A DNA stretch of 64,000 nt from the NCBI GenBank assembly GCA_963815655.1, contig CAWFHK010000001.1, forward strand, positions 1,612,001 to 1,676,000. Direction: 5' to 3'. The notes beneath the pieces are model-generated. The model did no database searches. It had not been told where the DNA came from and saw only the letters and a program-made list of their open reading frames with translations. This DNA is from JAWOLE01 sp963815655. GTDB lineage: Bacteria > Acidobacteriota > Thermoanaerobaculia > UBA5066 > Gp7-AA6. The position numbers were made by a program, and so were the translations under genes. This document shows, piece after piece, positions 31,763-39,996 of this stretch. How positions within the stretch are numbered: position 1 is the first letter of the stretch; each line of letters starts with the position of its first letter.

Positions 31763-31820
31763 TCGGGATGACAGGAGTGGACGCTCGGGATGACAGGAGT
31801 GGACGCTCGGAATGACAGGG
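31763..31820. repeat. Amplified REP end, 22-bp units
   Basis: About 2.5 copies of a 22-bp unit beginning CTCGGGATGACAGGAGTGGA. The unit contains GGATGACA and the reverse complement of GTCATCCCGAGC, so it is a piece of the REP-like element seen whole at 5858 and 9359. Confidence 0.85.
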
Positions 31821-31826
31821 GGTACA

Positions 31827-31935
31827 GGTTCCCTCGACGCATCCTGAGCGAGGCATTCTGGAGACCCGCCGGGATCTTGCCGGCGCTCGCGGCGCGAGGA
31901 GTCTCCCGAGTAACCGAAGGGAGGAGCCTCGCGCC
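31827..31935. repeat. 109-bp repeat carrying the family C hairpin, copy 1
   Basis: 109-bp unit from GGTTCCCTCGACGCATCC to GCCTCGCGCC, repeated at 32108-32216 at the same length with very few differences. Its last 45 bp (31891-31935) form a perfect hairpin with arms GGCGCGAGG and CCTCGCGCC and inner CTCCC/GGGAG. Confidence 0.9.
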
Positions 31936-31970
31936 ACGGGACCGGAGCGACGAGAGTAGATCCCTCGCTT

Positions 31971-32102
31971 CGCTCGGGATGACAGGGAGTGGGCGCTCGG
32001 GATGACAGGGAGTGGGCGCTCGGGATGACAGGGAGTGGGCGCTCGGGATGACAGGGAGTGGGCGCTCGGGATGACAGGAGTGGACGCTCGGGATGACAGG
32101 AG
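31971..32102. repeat. Amplified REP end, 23-bp tandem array
   Basis: Five to six tandem units of 22-23 bp, mostly GGATGACAGGGAGTGGGCGC plus TCG, ending with a unit reading AGGAGTGGACGCTCG. Adjacent units are identical and have no unique spacer, so this is a tandem array, not a CRISPR. It lies between the two 109-bp repeats. Confidence 0.9.
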
Positions 32103-32107
32103 GGAGA

Positions 32108-32216
32108 GGTTCCCTCGACGCATCCTGAGCGAGGCATTCTGGAGGCCCGCCGGGATCTTGCCGGCGCTCGCGGCGCGAGGAGTCTCCCGAGTAACCGAAG
32201 GGAGGAGCCTCGCGCC
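32108..32216. repeat. 109-bp repeat carrying the family C hairpin, copy 2
   Basis: Second copy of the 31827-31935 unit; the hairpin occupies 32172-32216. With the tandem arrays it fills the 649-bp spacer upstream of the MFS exporter. Confidence 0.9.
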
Positions 32217-32226
32217 GCGGGAGCGG

Positions 32227-32321
32227 AGCGCTTGCGCGGGAGCAGGCGGGCGGTCGAGGCCGCATCCGGCCGAGCCGCCCGCCGGTGCGCCCGGAGGGCG
32301 CAGCTCCCGCGCAAGCGCGGA
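32227..32321. repeat. Long inverted repeat upstream of the MFS gene
   Basis: GCGCTTGCGCGGGAGC at the left end pairs with GCTCCCGCGCAAGCGC at the right, enclosing a second inverted pair (AGGCGGGCGG with CCGCCCGCC). It ends 28 bp before the MFS start codon, so its formation in the transcript could influence expression. Confidence 0.75.
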
Positions 32322-32348
32322 GCGACGGTGCTATAGGCTTTCGCGCTC

Positions 32349-33869
32349 ATGGCGGCGGCACCCCCTCCCCGCTTCGATCCGGCGCGCCGCCGCGCGGTCA
32401 CGACGGCGCTCGTGCTCGTGACGGCTCTCGCCTCTTTCGAGTCCACCGTGGTCTCGACCGCGATGCCGACGATCATCGGAGACCTCGGAGGCCTTCCGCT
32501 CTACGCCTGGGTCTTCTCGATCTATCTGCTGACCTCGACGGTCGCGATGCCCGTCTATGGGCGCCTCGCGGACATCCACGGGCGCCGCCGCTTGATGCTC
32601 GTCGCGATCGCGGTCTTCCTGGCCGGCGCGGTGACCTGCGCCTTCGCCCGATCCATGCCGCAGTTGATCGCCGCGCGCGCGATGCAGGGACTGGGCGCCG
32701 CGGGACTGATCCCCGTGGCGCTCACGGTCTCGGCCGACCTGTATTCGCTCGAGGAGCGGGCCCGCATCCAGGGGCTCTTCTCGAGTGTCTGGGGATTCGC
32801 CGCGCTCGTCGGGCCTCTGATCGGCGCGTTTCTCACGATGCGCTTCGGCTGGAGGTCCATCTTCTCGATCAACATTCCCCTCGGCGCAATCGCCTTCTAC
32901 CTCGTCGCGACGCGCATGATCGAGTCGCGCGCCTCGCTGCCGGATCCCGTGGACGTGGCGGGAGCGTCCACCCTGGCCATCGGCGTCTCGCTCGTCCTGT
33001 TCGCCGTCCTGAGGGCGCCCGGCTCGGGCGGAACGACCGCGATCGTCCGGGTCGCTCTTCTGTCGGCCGGGGCGGCCTCGCTCGCGGTCTTCGCGCGGCT
33101 TCAGACCCGCCGCGCGCACCCGCTCGTGCCTCCGGAGCTCTTCCGCCGCTGGCAGACGGCGTCTCCGTATCTCGCCGGAGTCCTCCTCGGCACGACCATC
33201 TTCGGCGTGGACACCTTCGTCCCCCTCTTCGTGCAGGGGGCGCGCGGCGGCACCGCCGGAGCCGCGGGAGCCGTCGTCACGCCGCTCATCTTCTTCTGGG
33301 CCACTTCCGTCGCCGTCGCGGGCCGGCTCATCCTGCGGTTCGGCTTCCGCCGCACGGCGCGCCTCGGGGCCGTGCTCGTCCTCGCCGGGCTGGCGGGCCT
33401 CGTGGCCGGCGCCCTCGCCAACGCGAGCGTGGCCTGGATCAGCGCGGCCTGCGCGGTCGTGGGCGCGGGGCTCGGCCCCTCCTCGCTCTCCCAGGTGCTC
33501 GCGATCCAGCACGTGGCGCCGGAGCACCAGCGGGGCGTCGCGATCAGCCTCGTCCCCTTCTTCCGCGCCGTCGGCGGATCGATCGGCGTCGGCGCCCTGG
33601 GAGGGGTCTTCGCCGCGGGCGCCGCGGCGCGCCTGGGAAGCGGGATGGAGGCCGCGAGCCGGTTGCTCGCGGGGCAGCGCGCGGCGGGCGCGGCGGGAAC
33701 GCCGGCGGTCGCGCCCGGCGCCTTCCGTCACGCGATCGAGAGATCGCTCCTGCCGGTCTTCGCCGTGCTCCTCGCCCTCGCGGCCCTGAACCTCTTCCTC
33801 GCCTCCCGGTTCCCGGAAACAACGGACCCTGCCGGGGTTGTTTCCAACCCGGCCGACACCCCGGTCTAG
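32349..33869 (+). CDS. MFS exporter, DHA2 (EmrB/QacA) type
   Basis: A 506-residue membrane transporter with about 14 hydrophobic helices. It has TIIGDLGGLPLYAWVFSIYL (motif D1 region), GRLADIHGRRRLML (motif A), RAMQGLGAAGLIPVALTV (motif B), and SSVWGFAALVGPLIGAFLT (motif C, typical of antiporters). Members use the proton gradient to expel drugs or metabolites. The substrate is unknown. It has no adjacent membrane-fusion or outer-membrane partner. No clear ribosome-binding site precedes the ATG. Confidence 0.88.
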   Translation: MAAAPPPRFDPARRRAVTTALVLVTALASFESTVVSTAMPTIIGDLGGLPLYAWVFSIYLLTSTVAMPVYGRLADIHGRRRLMLVAIAVFLAGAVTCAFARSMPQLIAARAMQGLGAAGLIPVALTVSADLYSLEERARIQGLFSSVWGFAALVGPLIGAFLTMRFGWRSIFSINIPLGAIAFYLVATRMIESRASLPDPVDVAGASTLAIGVSLVLFAVLRAPGSGGTTAIVRVALLSAGAASLAVFARLQTRRAHPLVPPELFRRWQTASPYLAGVLLGTTIFGVDTFVPLFVQGARGGTAGAAGAVVTPLIFFWATSVAVAGRLILRFGFRRTARLGAVLVLAGLAGLVAGALANASVAWISAACAVVGAGLGPSSLSQVLAIQHVAPEHQRGVAISLVPFFRAVGGSIGVGALGGVFAAGAAARLGSGMEAASRLLAGQRAAGAAGTPAVAPGAFRHAIERSLLPVFAVLLALAALNLFLASRFPETTDPAGVVSNPADTPV

Positions 33870-33870
33870 T

Positions 33871-33917
33871 CGGCGTTCGGCGTTCGGCGTTCGGCGTTCG
33901 GCGTTCGGCGTTCGGCG
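33871..33917. repeat. 7-bp-period array, unit CGGCGTT
   Basis: At least six near-perfect tandem copies of CGGCGTT, right after the MFS stop. A short degenerate opposite arm (GGGAACCGTGAACC) follows at about 33918-33931. This is the most regular of the 7-bp arrays and the likeliest to vary in copy number. The rest of the spacer to 34079 holds no gene I can support. Confidence 0.88.
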
Positions 33918-34079
33918 GGAACCGTGAACCGTTATCCTCTCCTCAAGGCCGACGACGGCAATGCCGGGGGCATCGCAGAGGAGGCCTGACGAAGTCTCCG
34001 GCGGAAAAGATCCGCAGGACGGCCGGAGTCGTTCGGGAATCATGCGCGCTAGAATACCGCGCAAGAAGTGGAGGACCGT

Positions 34080-34493
34080 GTGAGACGAAAGACGAAGAAC
34101 GCCCTGAGACTCTCCGCCCAGCACGCCGGGATGGCGCTGCAGATGCTCGTCGCGGAAGGGAAGATCGCGGCCGGCGACGTGGCCAGAGCCCTGAAGAACC
34201 GCGAGAAGATGATCAAGGAGTTGCGCGAGAGGCTCGCCGCGCTGGAGACCGCGGCGCGGCCGGTGGCCCGCAGGCTCGCCTCCGCCGGCCGCAAGGCCGC
34301 GCGCCGCGCCGCGCCCCGGGCCCGCAAGGCCATTACCCGGGCCCAGCGTGTCGCGCGCCAGGCGCAGGGCCGCTACATGGCTGCCGTCCGCCGCCTTTCG
34401 CAGGACGCCCGGGTCAAGATCCAGGAGATCCGCAAGGAGTCCGGCGTCGACGCGGCCATCAAGGCCGCGCGGAAGATGGCGGCCGGGAAATAG
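34080..34493 (+). CDS. Small basic Ala/Arg/Lys-rich protein, function unknown
   Basis: A 137-residue protein rich in Ala, Arg and Lys with no acidic clusters after residue 60. The first 60 residues are helical (QHAGMALQMLVAEGKIAAGD, VARALKNREKMIKELRERLA). The middle is a basic stretch (RKAARRAAPRARKAITRAQR), histone-H1- or nucleoid-protein-like in composition. GTG at 34080 was chosen because GGAGG lies five bases upstream; a GTG at 34068 is also in frame. DNA or RNA binding is possible from composition alone. I recognise no family. Confidence 0.55.
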   Translation: MRRKTKNALRLSAQHAGMALQMLVAEGKIAAGDVARALKNREKMIKELRERLAALETAARPVARRLASAGRKAARRAAPRARKAITRAQRVARQAQGRYMAAVRRLSQDARVKIQEIRKESGVDAAIKAARKMAAGK

Positions 34494-34507
34494 GCGGATC
34501 GCCGCGC

Positions 34508-34879
34508 TTGCGGAGCGGGGCGGCGAAATCCCCCGCGGCCGCCCATCAACGCATCTACTCGGTGGTCCGCCGGATCCCGCGCGGCCGCGTGGCCACCTAC
34601 GGGCAGGTCGCGCACCTGGCGAACCTGCCCGGCCACGCGCGCCTGGTCGGTTACGCGCTGAGCGCGTTGGACGACGGGAGCCGGATTCCGTGGCACCGCG
34701 TGATCAACGCGAGCGGCCGGATCAGTCCCCGCCGGGATGAAGGGCCGGAGGCGATCCTCCAGCGCCTCCGCCTCGAACGGGAGCGGGTCGTGTTCGACGC
34801 TCGGGGCGGTATCCCGCTCGACCTTTTCCGCTGGCGCCCCCGGTCCTCGAGCGCCCGGAAGAACCCGGGCCGCGAATAA
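34508..34879 (+). CDS. Alkyltransferase-like protein (ATL), MGMT fold without active cysteine
   Basis: A 123-residue protein with the MGMT DNA-binding fold: IYSVVRRIPRGRVATYGQVA, AHLANLPGHARLVGYALSAL, and IPWHRVINASGRISP. In O6-methylguanine methyltransferases the motif is PCHR, whose cysteine accepts the alkyl group; here it is PWHR, as in Atl proteins. Atl proteins bind O6-alkylguanine and are thought to recruit nucleotide excision repair. The TTG at 34508 is the best in-frame start but no strong ribosome-binding site supports it. It follows the basic protein by 14 bp. Confidence 0.85.
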   Translation: MRSGAAKSPAAAHQRIYSVVRRIPRGRVATYGQVAHLANLPGHARLVGYALSALDDGSRIPWHRVINASGRISPRRDEGPEAILQRLRLERERVVFDARGGIPLDLFRWRPRSSSARKNPGRE

Positions 34880-34970
34880 CTCCGTCCCCCCCGAAACAGT
34901 CGCCGCGCGCGCCCGTATGTGACGCAGAGCCGGACGGCACATCTCCTGCCGCCGGCCTGGAGGTTTGCGT

Positions 34971-36119
34971 ATGGCACGCCGCGTTCGTCTCGGTCTCCTG
35001 TCGCTCGTCCCTCTCTTCGGCCTCTCCGTCCCGGTCCTCGGGGTCACGGGCCTGACACTGCCCCCGAGCGGAGAGAATCCCCAGGCTTCCGTCACGCAGG
35101 CGATCGGGCCGGTCCGGGTCACGGTCGATTACTCGAGCCCGCGGGTCGTGCGCGGAAAGAACGACCGCCGGGGCAAGATCTGGGGCGAGCTCGTCCCCTG
35201 GGGGATGTCCGACCTCGGCTTCAACGGGTGCGCGAGCTGCCCGTGGCGAGCCGGCGCGAACGAGAACACGACCTTCACCGTGACCCGCGCCGTGAAGGTC
35301 CAGGGACAGCCGCTCGCGGCCGGGACGTACGGGCTCCACATGATCCCGGGTCAGGACGAATGGACCGTCATCTTCTCGAAGGACGCGAGCAACTGGGGAA
35401 GCTTCTGGTACGACCCGAAGGACGACGCGCTGCGCGTCAAGACGAAGGCGGACAAGAGCGAGTACCACGAGTGGCTGACGTACGAGTTCACCGAGCGCGA
35501 GCCCGCAAAGGCGACGCTGGCCCTGAAGTGGGAAGAGCTGCAGGTGCCCCTGTCGATCTCCGTCGACAACGTCAACGAGCTCTGGGTCGACGGCCTGCGC
35601 ACGGAGCTGCGCGGTTCCGCGGGGTTCAACTGGCAGAACTGGCAGCAGGCAGCGAATTTCTGCGCGCAGAACAACGTCGCTCTGGCCGAGGGGCTGAAGT
35701 GGGCCGAAAGAGCGGTGTCGGATCCGACGTGGTCGGGCGGCCAGGAGAATTTCACGACCCTCGCGACGCTTTCGCGCCTTCAGGCCTTGAACGGCAAGAT
35801 GGAGGAGTCGGCGAAGACGTTCGACAGGGCGCTCAACGACCCGTCCGCCCAGCCGGTGCAGATCCACATGGCCGCGCGGCAGCTCATAGCCTCGGGAGAC
35901 AAGGAACGGGCGATGCGGGTCTTCCAGTTCAACGCGAAGCGTTTCCCCAACCGGTGGCCCGTCCACGTCGGGCTCATGCGGGGCTATGCGGCGATGGGCG
36001 ACAGGAAGAAAGCCCTCACCGAAGCGAAGCTCGCCGTCGCGCAGTCGCCGGATGCGGCGAACAGGAAGAACCTCGAGGGACTCATCAAGCAGCTCGAGGA
36101 GGGCAAGGACATCAACTGA
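34971..36119 (+). CDS. DUF2911 protein with C-terminal TPR repeats, exported
   Basis: A 382-residue protein with a signal peptide (RLGLLSLVPLFGLSVPVLG). Residues 40-190 are a DUF2911 domain: VTVDYSSPRVVRGKNDRRG, IWGELVPWGM, ENTTFTVTRAVKVQGQPLAAG, and YGLHMIPGQDEWTVIFSKD. The C-terminal part has two or three TPR-like helical pairs (ALNGKMEESAKTFDRALND, ERAMRVFQFNAKRFPNRW). DUF2911 proteins are common in Acidobacteriota and Bacteroidota and have no known function. ATG at 34971 is preferred because GGAGG lies seven bases upstream. Confidence 0.85.
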   Translation: MARRVRLGLLSLVPLFGLSVPVLGVTGLTLPPSGENPQASVTQAIGPVRVTVDYSSPRVVRGKNDRRGKIWGELVPWGMSDLGFNGCASCPWRAGANENTTFTVTRAVKVQGQPLAAGTYGLHMIPGQDEWTVIFSKDASNWGSFWYDPKDDALRVKTKADKSEYHEWLTYEFTEREPAKATLALKWEELQVPLSISVDNVNELWVDGLRTELRGSAGFNWQNWQQAANFCAQNNVALAEGLKWAERAVSDPTWSGGQENFTTLATLSRLQALNGKMEESAKTFDRALNDPSAQPVQIHMAARQLIASGDKERAMRVFQFNAKRFPNRWPVHVGLMRGYAAMGDRKKALTEAKLAVAQSPDAANRKNLEGLIKQLEEGKDIN

Positions 36120-36177
36120 GGCCCGCGGAGCTCCGGAGGATTTCGCGAGAGGCGGTACACTCGCGCCGCCTCTCGCG

Positions 36178-36508
36178 ATGAAGAAACTCCTCTGGATCGT
36201 CGTTCTGGCCGGCGCCGCCGTGCTCGGCTACCGCTGGTTTACCGGCTGGCGCGCCGTCGGCGCCTACAAGAGCTTCGCCGAGGCGTGGACGCACGACGAC
36301 TGGGTCAAGGCCCGGGAACACGCTTCGGCACCAGCTCGAGGTGAAGCAGACGATCTTCTTCGACCCGGCCGGAGTGACGAGCGCGATCGGCGGCGCGATG
36401 GCGACCCACATCCACCATTCGGCGACGGTTCGCGAGACCGGCCAGGGATGGAAGGTCGCGGCGTTCGAGCCGACATACCTCGACATGGGAACGCTCCGCC
36501 GCCGCTAG
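36178..36508 (+). pseudogene. Small membrane-anchored protein, frameshifted
   Basis: The first 50 residues (MKKLLWIVVLAGAAVLGYRW, then KSFAEAWTHDDWVKAREHA) encode an N-terminal anchor and helical start. From about 36330 sense moves to another frame: HQLEVKQTIFFDPAGVTSAI, MATHIHHSATVRETGQGWKV and AAFEPTYLDMGTLRRR. A frameshift or small deletion near 36325-36335 best explains this. It follows the DUF2911 gene closely. No family is recognised. It may instead be a sequencing indel. Confidence 0.55.
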
Positions 36509-36515
36509 CCTGATC

Positions 36516-36840
36516 TCTCAACACGTTGTTCCCATGATGTGCGCGATGTCGGCGTGTGGAGGGCGACGGCCTCAGCGCATCCGAGACTTCCGCTGACGAC
36601 CCCGTCCCGCCGCCGGGGCTGAAGCGCGGCTCGAACAGGCACTGTGCAGCCCGGAGACGACGGCGTTGCCCGGCAGCGGTCCTGTCCGAGGGCACACAAC
36701 GGACAATTGGGTCAGCGAGGCTGCTTCTGTGCCCTCGGACCGGAGCGGCGGCCAGGAGATTCTTGGTGCGGCACGGCCGCCGCGTGCCGCAGAGGGCAAC
36801 GACGGTGGCTCCGGGCGGATTCTCCGCGACGATCACCGAC
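36516..36840. repeat. Mosaic dispersed repeat, family B copy 1 (deletion form)
   Basis: Starts CTCAACACGTTGTTCCCAT and shares with 52894-53367 the parts ...GCCGCCGGGGCTGAAG, CTGTCCGAGGGCACACA, CTGTGCCCTCGGACCGGAGC and CCGCGTGCCGCAGAGGGCAA. It lacks about 150 bp present in the other copy. It fills the 415-bp convergent spacer. Confidence 0.8.
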
Positions 36841-36923
36841 GAGGACGCCGGAGTGGGAACAACGTCTCGAGAACAAACAGCGAGACGGGGAGAGAACGCG
36901 CGCCTCGCGGGAGGCGCTCACGG

Positions 36924-37238
36924 TCAGTCGGAGTCGGTGGAGGTCTCGGCGACCTCGTTGCCGACGGCGCGCACGAGAGCCTCGACGGCCGTGTCCTCGA
37001 GGCCCTTGGGGCCGAAGCCGCGCCTGGCAAACTCGACCCAATCGCCGTTCGCCTCCACCTGGAGCGCCAGCAGCCGCGCCTTTCCCTTCCAGAAGATCCG
37101 CACCGACACGTTCGGCGAGATGAAGACGGCCAGCCGGTCCCCCGTGGAGTCGGGAGGCCTCTCCTCTCCCGAAATCGTGTACCCCTTCTGCTGAAGGGCC
37201 GAGCCGATGCGATCAAAGGCGGCGTCGAGGGTCAACAT
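36924..37238 (-). CDS. Small uncharacterised protein
   Basis: A 104-residue protein with a compact alpha/beta composition: an N-terminal helix (LTLDAAFDRIGSALQQKGYT), three predicted strands (RLAVFISPNVSVRIFWKGK, ARLLALQVEANGDWVEFAR), and a C-terminal helix ending in an acidic tail. No signal peptide or membrane segment. The start ATG at 37238 and the intact frame support expression. It lies downstream of the kinase on the same strand (104 bp gap), so it may be co-transcribed. No family is recognised. Confidence 0.6.
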   Translation of the reverse strand: MLTLDAAFDRIGSALQQKGYTISGEERPPDSTGDRLAVFISPNVSVRIFWKGKARLLALQVEANGDWVEFARRGFGPKGLEDTAVEALVRAVGNEVAETSTDSD

Positions 37239-37342
37239 CTCGGACCTCGCTCTCGTTCCCCTGCATTCTATTGTCCCAGGCCGGTGGAAGGCCAACGGCC
37301 AGCCCCGTCTCTCTGCGGCCGGGGCGGGACGCGGGCGAGCCG

Positions 37343-39456
37343 TCAGGACCGGGCGCGGTCGCCGGAGGCCAGGATCAGGACTTCGCCCCGCTCCTCGCGG
37401 CGCGCGCGGGCGGCCTCCAGCGCGGCCTCGCCCCGGTCCCGCCACCAGGCGCGCGCGTCGCCCGGCTTCCAGGGCGGCGCGACGTCGCACGCCTCGAGAA
37501 TCGCGTCGAGCGCCTCCGCCGAGTCCGGCCGGTCCTCCCGGCCGAACGCGAGACAGCGGCCGAGGGCCTGTTCCAGGCTGGCGGGCACGGGATTCGGAGC
37601 GGCCAGCGAGAGAGGCGGAGGCGGTCCCTGCCGCTCCGCCTTGAAGACCTCGATGGCGGTGCGTCCGGGAAAGGGCGACTTGCCCGTCAGCAGGAAGTAC
37701 CCGACGGCGCCGAGCGCGAAGATGTCCGCGCGCGCGTCCACCTGCGACGGCGTGCTCATCCCCTCGGGAGCCATGTAGAGAGGGGTCCCGAGGAGCGACC
37801 CGTCCTGCGAGAGCCCGGCATCTCCGGCCTGCCCGGCCGCGTCGGGTTCCCCCGCCCGCTCGACGACGCCCACGTCCTTGACGAGCCCGAAATCCAGGAC
37901 CTTCAGGAAATCGGGGATGCCGCCGCAGATGCAGATCATCAGGTTGGCCGGCTTGATGTCCCGGTGGATGAGGCCCGCGGCGTGGGCCTCCGCGAGGGCG
38001 CCGCAGGCCTGCCGCAGCAGATGCACGACGCGCCCCGGCGGCAGCGGCCCGTCGAACTCCACGAGCTGCAGGAGGTTGATCCCGCGCAGCAGCTCCATCG
38101 CGTAGTAGAAGACCCCTTCCGCCGTCCGCCCGTAGTCGTAGATCGCGATCGTGCTCGGGTGAGTCAGGCCGGCCGTCAGCTGGACCTCCCTCTCGAACCG
38201 CGCGAGCGAGCGATCTCCCTGCGTGCCGGGCGCGAGCAGCTTGACAGCCGTCGGCCGCCGCAGCAGGGCGTGGCGCGCTTCCCAGACGACCCCCATCGCG
38301 CCGCGGCCCAGGCGCGCCACGAGCCGGTAGGGCCCCACCTTCTCGACCTGGCGGCGCAGCCGCAGGATCGTCCGGAGCGAGGTCAGCGTGACGAGGCCGA
38401 GCAGCGAGGCGAGCAGGCCGGCCGAGGCGAATCCGACCGCCCCGCGCCGGGACGGGAGGAAGGCGCCGGGAAGCGCGAAGACCGTGAGCGCCCATCGGCG
38501 GTCGGCAAACTGCACCGGAAACTCCAGGCGGAAACCGGGCCGCCGCGGCAGGCGGCCCGCCTCGCGCGGGCGTTCCGCCAGCACGGACGCCTGACGCGCC
38601 TCCGGATCCTCGAGCGCGAGGCCGAGGCCGGAGGCGTCCACCGCCGCCGCCGCGGTGTCCACCAGAGGCGCGACGCGAAAGATCGCCATTGCGAAGCCGG
38701 AGAGCGCGTCGCGGCGCGCCTCGTCCGACGCGGGGTCCCCCTCCCTGTAGAGGGGGGAGTACATGGCGACGACAGGCTGGGCGCCCGGTTTCCCCGCGTC
38801 CTCGACGAGCCCGAAGGGGGGGACGCCGCGATCGTCCCCGAGTCGCGCGCCTTCTCGGCGGTGGACCACCGGAGCGGGCTCGCGGCGACGTCGAAGCCGA
38901 GCGCGAGCGCGCTCGGCGGCTCCATGAAATGCACCGGGACGTAAAAGGGGCGGACGCCGGCCTCGACCGGCTTCCCGTCGGGACCGATTTCCCAGAAGCG
39001 ATAGCCGGCCAGGCCCGCGTCGCGCGCCTCCTCCTCGAAGGCCGCGCGCTCGGAGTCGCGAACAAGCGGAAGCCACTCGAACGCGTAGACGAGCCGGTGG
39101 CGCAGAAGCAGCGGTTCGGTCAGGAGCCGGAACTGCCGGCGCGTCGTCAGGCCCGAGGTCTCGAGAAAGCTCGAGAGCGCGGTCAGGTCCTCCTGCGGCA
39201 GGACCAGGGTCCGCGAAATGGCCGCCTCCAGGCGCTGCGCCCTCTCCGTGAAGGCGAGGTGCGCGGCGGCCTGGGCCCGCGCGAGAAAGAAAGCGCCGAG
39301 CCCGAGCGACAGCGCCGCGAAGACGCCCGCCACGAGGATGTCCGTCCCGCGCACGGAAGAGCGCCACAACTTGAACGCCGACTTCAGCCGCAGCCCCGTG
39401 AACCAGCCCGACTCCGAAGCGGACCAGCGCGCGCGTTCCCCCGAACTGCTCGTCAC
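37343..39456 (-). CDS. Transmembrane CHASE-domain Ser/Thr protein kinase, one-base frameshift
   Basis: Two frames join into one receptor kinase. Frame one (39456 to about 38823): an N-terminal transmembrane helix (ILVAGVFAALSLGLGAFFLA) and most of a CHASE sensor domain (RLEAAISRTLVLPQEDLTAL, FEWLPLVRDSERAAFEEEA). Frame two (about 38815 to 37343): the rest of CHASE (VVAMYSPLYREGD), a second helix, then a kinase with VARLGRGAMGVVWEARHALL (G-loop), LIHRDIKPANLM, LKVLDFGLVKD and LGTPLYMAPEG. The break lies at seven C on the coding strand (plus-strand G 38816-38822); eight C would restore the frame. Either a sequencing error, decay or poly-C phase variation. The start is GTG at 39456, chosen weakly. 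Confidence 0.75.
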
Positions 39457-39599
39457 GGGGAGGATTATCTTTCGGACAGCCCCGCTCCGCGCCCCGGGAA
39501 CCGGGATTTCGACGCCGCTCGCCCAGACGAGCGTCGCCCGACTCAGCGGGCGGTAGGGCACGATCGGGGATCTATCCAGGACCCGAACGACCCGTACAG

Positions 39600-39837
39600 T
39601 CAGGGTTCCCGGTCGGCTTCGGCCAGGAGATCGAGATCGCTCAGTTCCTTGGGGCGGCCGAGGCCCTCTTGTTCGCGATGAACTCCTTCTTGCCGAGCAC
39701 AGGAACCGAGAGATCCTTGTCCAGTCTCCGGTAGCCCGCGGGACGCCGTGAGCCGCGAGGGCGTGAGTGCCGACGACGATGAACTCAGTACCGGTTTCGG
39801 AGAGTGCGGACAACATGTTGACGAAGTCGCGTTTCAT
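39600..39837 (-). pseudogene. Nucleotidyltransferase-like (MNT/AbiE-type) antitoxin remnant
   Basis: The N-terminal part reads RDFVNMLSALSETGTEFIVV, then GTHALAAHGVPRATGD, as in the substrate-binding nucleotidyltransferase domains of antitoxin-like proteins. The remainder is missing about 60 residues, then resumes with DKDLSVPVLGKKEFIANKRA; after a shift, RPKELSDLDLLAEADREP follows, which matches the C-terminal end of the same families. So an internal deletion and a frameshift have destroyed it. No partner toxin is seen. Confidence 0.7.
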
Positions 39838-39981
39838 CGGTTCGGCCCTCTTTGAAGAGCCAGGCCTGGAGTGTCAACTGCCAGACCATGGCGACGCGTT
39901 CGCCGGGAGTGAGATTCGCAACCGCTGACCCGCCGCCTTCGTCGGAAAGAGGGAGTTCCCAATAATGTCCGTCCGAGAGGG

Positions 39982-39987
39982 TATAAA
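39982..39987 (+). promoter_or_regulatory. Possible -10 box for a leaderless xylG transcript
   Basis: TATAAA lies 9 bp before the xylG ATG, and no ribosome-binding site is visible. A start about 7 bp after this box would fall on or just before the ATG. The -35 region is weak (CCCAAT or CCAATA), so this is only a candidate. Confidence 0.3.
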
Positions 39988-39996
39988 AGCGTCCGG

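Noticed and set aside
31971..32102. Short direct repeats resembling a CRISPR array
   Set aside because: Units of 22-23 bp are contiguous with no unique spacers between them, and the unit is a REP fragment. No cas genes are nearby.
31696..32476. Apparent proteins rich in VIPSE and HPERP motifs
   Set aside because: These peptides are the familiar translation products of REP-like elements starting TCATCCCGAGC and are not genes.
33868..33960. A coding extension of the MFS gene through the CGGCGTT array
   Set aside because: The MFS stop codon precedes the array, and the repeat translation (SAFGVRR) is only a repeat artefact.
36666..37778. Plus-strand frames across the family B repeat and the small gene at 36924
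   Set aside because: They cross a non-coding repeat and oppose a compact minus-strand gene; no domain similarity is visible.
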